A stretch of 64,000 nucleotides of DNA from Amyelois transitella (taxonomy: Eukaryota > Arthropoda > Insecta > Lepidoptera > Pyralidae), in NCBI RefSeq assembly GCF_032362555.1, contig NC_083511.1:11470001-11534000 (forward strand), in the 5' to 3' direction. The number at the start of each line of letters is the position of its first letter. Position 1 is the first letter of the stretch. The translations under genes and the position numbers were made by a program. Under the pieces are notes generated by a model, which searched no databases, had not been told where the DNA came from, and saw only the letters and a list, made by a program, of their open reading frames with translations. Shown here piece by piece: positions 58,381 to 64,000 of the stretch.

Positions 58381-61300
58381 GCAACGTCACTCGGAAGCAT
58401 AGTCTTAAAACTCGTAAGCCCAAGATCGGTACTGAAGATGGGAAAATCGAGAAGATTAGTCCAAAAAATACGCCCAAATTGATTTGGAAGGATGAAAAAT
58501 GTCCGGAGGAGACACAACTGGCACAATATGTGACCTCTGACATTGATTTCTCGACTTATCAGCATTTGGACTATCTTAACTTTGAACCTGTGCCTGTTAG
58601 TTTGTTATAAGTAGAACTAGATTACATTTGTAAGCACATCCTACATTGTTCTGTTTCAGAGAACTAAGTATTTATTGCTTGATCGATAATAACTTTGTCC
58701 ATAATTTATCTTCACTAATGCAGCGACGTATTTATATTAGTGTTTTTTAATTAAAAGATGTTTTTTTTTAAAAAAAAACTTTATGTCTTCCAATGTTTTC
58801 TTTTTTTTGGTTCTCTTAATTTGAAAATGGAGTGGGGGATGCTTATGAATGGAAAGTTGCCATATCGTAGCTATTCTATCTTGTTGATTTAGCATGTAGG
58901 TTTGTAATGTAGCTAATAGGTTGTAGTATTTAGTGTTCTTCTTGTAGGTATTATTAGTGGCAATAAATTAAATAACTGACAAATATTGCAATGTGGAATA
59001 TATTAATATTTAAAGAAGATTGTCATTGACTCGCTAAAATGAGAACCTGCTTAAAAATATATTAGTAAAAAATTTAAAATTTGTGAAATATTTTAATTCT
59101 TAATTTCTTTTGAGTATGCACATCGTAATCTGCGGGCTTATGTTATATTTTAAACAGTTAATATTTGTCTTACTAAACAAATAGAAATAGCCTGAACTGT
59201 CACAGTTCGTGAAACAAGCAACATAATAATATACGCCGTATTTTGTCCAAGCGAAATATAATTTTGTTCAAAACATGCGTCAGATTATTCAGTCATACTC
59301 TGAAACATAATGCGTAAAATATATAAAAATATAATCAGATTCATATTATTGGACGAATTTTTTTTTTATCAGTATTTGAATATTTTTTATTTTAATTTAT
59401 GTCATAAAATGCATACGTTGTCATTAAAAGTAAACTTAGCCAATGATTAGCTCATTGGCTGTGTATGTGTATGGAAGTGAAATTCACTAATTAAGAAATG
59501 AATGACATTAGTAAAATAAATATGGTAATTATATAATTAACTCATTTTGTCAGTTATTTAATGTGTACTATTTGTGAAGTGAAATCACAGTCAGCTTTAA
59601 GTAGCTCACACTTTGAACCGCAATTTTATATTTATTATTCAGTGTGAAATTGTAATTTAAAAAAAAATTAAGTAGGTACATAAATGTTAAATAAATATTT
59701 TAAATTTATTCCCATATAATTTCGCGATATTTCAGAAAGTTAGCTGTACCTAGCTTTACTAAGGTGATATTCGTTCAGTATAAAAATAAAAATTCTTAGG
59801 CAAAAATATTTGTCGATTTTGCCAAAGTTGAAAGGAGCTGTTTGTGGAATCACTATTGACACAGGTTTACATAAATTCAGTTCGAATATTTTAAGAGTGT
59901 ATTAGATTACAAATAATTTTTTTTCAAGGCTAGCAACCAGTCATCATCATTCCAGTTTTTTTTAAGACTATTTACTACCCCGACTATCCACCCCGCAAGG
60001 GATATAGACGTGATTATATGTATGTATGTTCATATCAGTTTTCTCGTATAAACCTAATGTATAAAAATAATAATTTATTAAACATGTAGTATGTATACAT
60101 TATATTAAATGTCAAGTTTTTACCTTTTCATGAGGCATTACATAGTCTTAGTCCTTTTTTACTTTAAACTAAAGCTCTCATTTTTGCGTAGACCCCGTTG
60201 CAACCCCGACACATAACTTTAACAAGAGTTTGGACTAAAGCTAGTAAATAATACATTAAAGTAATTATAGTTATTCTTATTACATTTGTTATTAATACAT
60301 ACATGAAAAACTAACATACTGTGCCGGACCCACGTAAAAAGTGGGGAAAAAGGTAACGGACAAAGAAAAAAGATAATACATTGAACAAGATTCCATAAAC
60401 ATTACTCTTAAAACACATACATACATACATACATAAAATTAAGCCTCTTTCTCGGAGGGGTACGCAGAGACTACATCTTTCCACTTGCAACGATCTCTGC
60501 ATTCTTCCTTCGCTTCATCCACATTCATAACTCTTTTCATGCAAGCTCGGCGCCCCGGCTCGGCGGTTTCGGGTACTCTTGACCCGACCATTTGCCAGGA
60601 CGTCCTTAATTTCCTCTTAAAATATTCGAAATTAATTTGGGAACCTATCGGTTGTAGCTAGTGGCACATCTGATGCCAGTTAGACTTTAATTAAACCTAC
60701 CTTTGCAGATTGAAGTTCAGGCACTTCCCCTAATGGTGGACTGTCGGCAAGCGGGCGCTGCGCCCCACGACCTACCGCATTCGGCCTCCAACGGCGCCCC
60801 GCAAGAGAACCACCATAATCAGGTAAAACTGTATGCCGTGTGTTTACCGGCAAATTTAGGACTTAAGAGAGCAATATTTGACGTCAACCAATGTTGTGAA
60901 ACCAAACGTTTTGACAATTAAGCGATATGAAGTATCCAATAATAATGAATCGAATTTTGAATAGTGAAATTAAATTCAAATTCGTCATATTTTTATTCAT
61001 TATTATAGGACAATTCATTATGACATAATAATTGTCTTCTTTTGGTTTCACAACATTGGTTGACGTTAAATAAATTACTTAAAAGTTTACTGACGCTTCC
61101 GAATCGTTAGTGCAGAAGGAGCGGTACTTAAATAGCGGTAATAAGAAACTGCAATGCAGCATTTTAAGAATAGGATTTGTTGGTCGAAATCCTAACCCAA
61201 TCTACGATTGTCATAATACGACTTGGGTGTACCTTCACAGAGTGGTGAGGATTATAACTCCAGATTGTTTTAATTGTAGAAAGAATATAACTTGAATGGC

Positions 61301-62334
61301 TGAGATATTACTTGCTAGGATCTCAAAAATGACTCAGTCTCGTCCAAATTGATCGGCCACGTTCAGCTATTTGGCTTTATGATAGAATTGAGATTGAAAT
61401 AGTGACAGGTTGCTAACCCATCGCCTAAAAAAAGAATCCCAAGTTTGTAAGCTCTTAGTCACCTTTTACGACATCCATGGAAAAGAGGTGGAGCAGTGGT
61501 CCTATTCTTTTTTGTACCTACTAGTACCAGGAACTGCAAAAATGGATATTTTATCATAATTTCGAGTTTATTATTTGCTCGTTCGCATCGCACAGTTTGT
61601 CTCTTTCATTTGTTTAGTTTCCCGTCTCTTTCACTCGGCGCAAGTAGTATAGTATAGGCCAGCTCTCACCGGAAACGGTCATTGCGCGTTTCATCCTTGT
61701 ACGGGTAACACGTCTCTCGAGTTTTTGTTGTTTTAAGAAGTTTGTTCGCGGTGTGTAGTGCGGTGGGTGCAGTACGGTATTGACGAAACATTTGTTATTT
61801 TAACAACTTGTTTCGTACAAGCAATATGGTAATTTTTCACATACATATATTTAAATTTGCATGCACTCTTGATTTATTTTATTCTTCTTGATGAGAGTTC
61901 TATATGTGAATTGTGAATATTTACTTCAATTTTTTATTTGTTTAAACATTTAAGAATATAATAATTAACAATTGTTGTAAGTTATTTACAAAGACGTCAT
62001 TATGCTAGTGTATTTACTTGTTGTGTTGTGTTTAGAGGCGTAGCTAGGGTGGGCCTAGGGAGGGCAAACGTCTAATAATGAATTTCAGCGGTAAATAATA
62101 AATGTTTTTTTTTACTTGTTGTGTTGTGTTTACAGGCGTAGCTAGGAAGGGCGTAGGGAGGGCAAACGTTTAATAATGAATTTCAACGGTAATTAATATT
62201 TTTTTTTATTACCTAGACTACTGCACCTGCTGAAATGCCGACCCACGCGATTCCCGCGCCGGCTGTAGCTCGCGCTTCGACGCCGGCTACAACCGCTAAT
62301 TCACATAATACCAACTCGCTAACCACTTATGCTG
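58381..62334 (+). CDS. otu: Otu long-form C-terminal exons (continuing out of window)
   Basis: A donor inside the last short-form codons (CAACTAG|GTGATT, exon end 52368, phase 1) fits the acceptor at 58380. Exons 58381-58595, 60709-60822 and 62217-62334 then read through in one frame and end in phase 1 with a strong gtaagt donor. The added protein has a Lys-rich start (GNVTRKHSLKTRKPK), then CPEETQLAQYVTSDIDF, YQHLDYLNFEPVP, IEVQALPLMVDCRQ, and a Pro/Ala/Thr/Asn-rich low-complexity run (TTAPAEMPTHAIPAPAVARA and on). Fly Otu also has a disordered tail behind its Tudor domain, which supports this as the main form. The 58381 exon joins well. The last exon could instead begin another transcript (see 61640-61827). 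Without transcripts the linkage is inference. Confidence 0.68.
58596..60708 (+). other. Otu intron
   Basis: AT-rich. It holds a SINE A 3' part (59937-60030, ends 'gtgattatatgtatgtatgt') and a LINE head-block fragment (60311-60375, 'actaacatactgtgccggac'). Otherwise nothing recognised. Confidence 0.55.
60414..60614 (-). repeat. LINE 3' fragment, (TATG)n tail
   Basis: Minus-strand copy with tail 'catacatacatacatacata', 'ctttcctcggaggggta'-type block and 'gcaagctcggcgccccggct', about 95 bases before the otu exon at 60709. Confidence 0.88.
60868..61115. repeat. Compact copy of the inverted-repeat element
   Basis: 'tatttgacgtcaaccaatgt' (left) and 'acattggttgacgttaaata' (right) face each other, each followed inward by 'tgtgaaaccaaa' and its reverse. 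It lies in the otu intron 45 bases past the 60709 exon. Confidence 0.83.
61352..61535 (-). repeat. SINE family A, 3'-truncated
   Basis: Minus strand, from 'cggccacgttcagctatttg' to 'taccaggaactgc'; the tail is missing. Confidence 0.83.
61640..61827 (+). promoter_or_regulatory. Candidate internal promoter and first exon
   Basis: A GC-richer island with T-rich and CG-containing blocks ends 'caatATG|gtaattt'. An ATG directly before a donor would be in phase 0 and would join the exon at 62217, also phase 0 on its left side. This suggests an alternative start giving a short protein from the otu low-complexity exons, or a separate gene starting here. Speculative. Confidence 0.35.
62013..62200. repeat. 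Tandem duplication, 98-base unit, before an otu exon
   Basis: Units start at 62013 and 62111; both have 'tttacttgttgtgttgtgtt', 'ggcgtagctagg', 'gggagggcaaacgt' and 'taataatgaatttca'. The second unit supplies the T-rich tract of the acceptor at 62216. Confidence 0.88.
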
Positions 62335-62352
62335 GTAAGTTATTCTTTCTTT

Positions 62353-62518
62353 ACATACATATGGTCACGTCTATATCCCTTGCGGGGTAGACAGAGCCAA
62401 CAGTCTTCAAAAGACTGAATGGCCACGTTCAGCTGTTTGGCTTAATGATAGAATTGAGATTTAAATAGTGACAGGTTGCTAGCCCGTCGCCTAAAAAAGA
62501 ATCCCAAGTTTGTAAGCC
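62353..62518 (-). repeat. SINE family A, 5'-truncated
   Basis: Minus strand, tail 'tacatacatatggtcacgtc' to 'cccaagtttgtaagcc'. Confidence 0.88.
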
Positions 62519-63083
62519 TTTTTATTTCTACTTTACATTATATATATATATTTGTATTTGTATAAGTACTCTGCCATATACACAGCGGAAGTATTTACGT
62601 TAAGATGAAGTTTACGAAAGTACAATTAGGTAATTTGTTTTACGAAACCCTTTGGTGTCATTTGTAAATAGGTTTGTCTGACGACAACTGAACGTAATGA
62701 CATATCTTTTTAATTAGTAATTAATGATTTTTGAAAGTTGCTGACGTCAAATAATGCCGTGTTAATTTTGCATATGTTTTGTCTCCTGAATGTTTTGTCT
62801 ATCTTTGTGCCAAAATTCATCATAATGAACCAGCAGTGAGTTTAATAGTTACAAATAAAAATACAATTTCTTTTTTTGTTGTAATAGGAATTGTTGAGTT
62901 TTCTGTTTTTGCGAAACTAAGGCCTACCGATTACTCTAGAACTAAATGATATCTTGTTTTTAACCGACTTCAAAAAAAGTAGGTAGTTTTCAATTTGACC
63001 GCATTTCTTTTTTACAATTACTTTACGTTAGGCACTTTAGAATAGGATTTCTCTTCAAATGTTTCTTCTTTTTTAACTGATAT

Positions 63084-63245
63084 ACATACATACATACATA
63101 TTATCACGTCTATATCCCATGGGGGGTTAACAAAGCTAACGGTCTATAAAAAAGCTTAATAGGCCACGTTCAGCTGTATGGCTTAATGATAGAATTGAGA
63201 TTCAAAATGAATGACATTTTGCTAGCACATTGCCTACAAAGAACA
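63084..63245 (-). repeat. SINE family A, diverged
   Basis: Minus strand, tail 'catacatacatacatattat' to 'gctagcacattgcctacaaa'. Confidence 0.8.
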
Positions 63246-63337
63246 AACCTGAATTTGAGAATCTTAAGCCTTGAGAAAACGAGAGATTAAGTAACTGGAA
63301 AACTGACAATAGCTGATATCTTTAGGTAAAAAAAGGT

Positions 63338-63562
63338 CCATTTGGTACCTGAGGTTTATTAGCTTTTTGATTTCAAAAACAAAGTTATCTTGTTTCAGTC
63401 GTAGAAACTTCAAAATTTCTATGACAAATCATCTCTAAGGCAGAAAAATATTGGCATTAGACAATGAGTAATAGGTTTCCGAAAGTCATTAAAAATATTG
63501 CAACCAGGTAACATTGTTTTTGAAAATAAATAGACCATAAACCTCAGGTACCAAATGTTTGC
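63338..63562. repeat. Inverted repeat with arms of about 45 bases
   Basis: Left 'catttggtacctgaggttta' and 'ttcaaaaacaaagtta'; right 'taacattgtttttgaa' and 'taaacctcaggtaccaaatg'. The loop is about 120 bases. Looks like a small foldback element. Confidence 0.82.
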
Positions 63563-64000
63563 AATTTTATTTTTTACCTGATATCATAGTTCCGGCCGCA
63601 GTCAGAAGGGGTTTCCGTATGTACTTATCATTCGCCTGCCAGCCGTTCTAGGGAGTGGTCGTGTTCTCAAAATTTCAGTCTTCCATTTAAAAAAAAAACT
63701 GTGCCTTTGTCAAGTTTTCTTGTTCGTTTTTTTTTCTACGAAGAACCAGTATTCTCTCAGGTATGGTTCTATATAAATAATATGTTTATTTAACGTAATT
63801 CTTTTTCTTGTACTGCTTTTCTTGTATTTTATATTACTTCAACTGTGTTAAAATATTTTGCTAAGAGATTTAGATTTTTTTAATTATGGAAGTAATTAAA
63901 ATCCATGTGAGAGAGCATGGTCTATAATTTGGCAAAGTAACTTGTTAATGTCGTCATTTTGGGGTTCTTGAAAGTTGTGTGTCGTGCATTTGCATTTTCT

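Larger units (their letters stand above)
62519..64000 (+). other. Window end, probably otu intron
   Basis: AT-rich. A possible acceptor at about 62888 ('ttgttgtaatag') could start a short exon ending at a stop near 62949, but this is weak. Also holds a SINE copy and an inverted repeat listed separately. No other feature is recognised. Confidence 0.4.

Noticed and set aside
62888..62949. Possible final otu exon after an acceptor-like 'tgtaatag'
   Set aside because: Short, AT-rich, no domain; the acceptor alone is not enough. It cannot be excluded without transcripts.

Overview
This is an insect nuclear DNA window, almost certainly from a moth or butterfly (Lepidoptera). It is AT-rich and most of its length is introns and interspersed repeats. 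The genes have short exons with GT-AG introns. The repeat set is the kind common in Lepidoptera: tRNA-headed SINEs, (TATG)n-tailed SINE/LINE fragments, RTE-like 3' ends, a piggyBac-type element and an IS630/Tc1/mariner element. I cannot name the species.

Five host genes can be read. (1) RPS27A, the ubiquitin-40S ribosomal protein S27a fusion (minus strand, 7319-8790, three coding exons). (2) NSA2, a 60S ribosome-assembly factor (minus strand, 9493-10272, one coding exon), with a possible TOP-like 5' exon at 10711-10745. (3) An MDM2-type E3 ligase (plus strand, five phase-compatible exons, 12025-22047). It has the acidic region, a RanBP2-type zinc finger, a basic nuclear-localisation stretch and a RING whose eight zinc ligands are spaced exactly as in vertebrate MDM2. 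A p53-binding domain is not visible. (4) A five-repeat beta-thymosin of the ciboulot type (plus strand, 45205-47845), with one repeat per exon and every internal junction in phase 1. (5) An ovarian-tumour (Otu) family OTU-Tudor protein (plus strand, from 50632). It can end early at 52382, or splice onward to a low-complexity tail encoded at 58381, 60709, 62217 and probably beyond the window.

Layout: 1-7200 is repeat-derived or anonymous DNA with a piggyBac element (3385-5226) that keeps both ends but has lost the middle of its transposase. 7.2-10.8 kb holds the two ribosome-related genes. 11.9-22.1 kb is the MDM2-like gene. 22-45 kb has no recognised coding exon and carries most of the SINE/LINE copies; one CpG-richer exon-like segment with a strong splice donor (28030-28296) could be the distant 5' exon of the thymosin gene. 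45-48 kb is thymosin. 50.2 kb to the window end is otu.

The 6-kb otu intron (52369-58380) has taken in an RTE fragment, a Kolobok-like remnant with a truncated THAP domain, an apparently intact DD82E-like IS630/Tc1/mariner transposon (54469-56511; TIRs near 89 bp, TA duplication, 457-aa transposase) and a large inverted-repeat element.

No single undescribed system stands out. The observations most worth following up are the MDM2-like gene, the two alternative ends of otu together with its retained catalytic cysteine, the intact DD82E-like element, and the shared (TATG)n tail linking a SINE family to a LINE family, supported by target-site duplications and a nested insertion.
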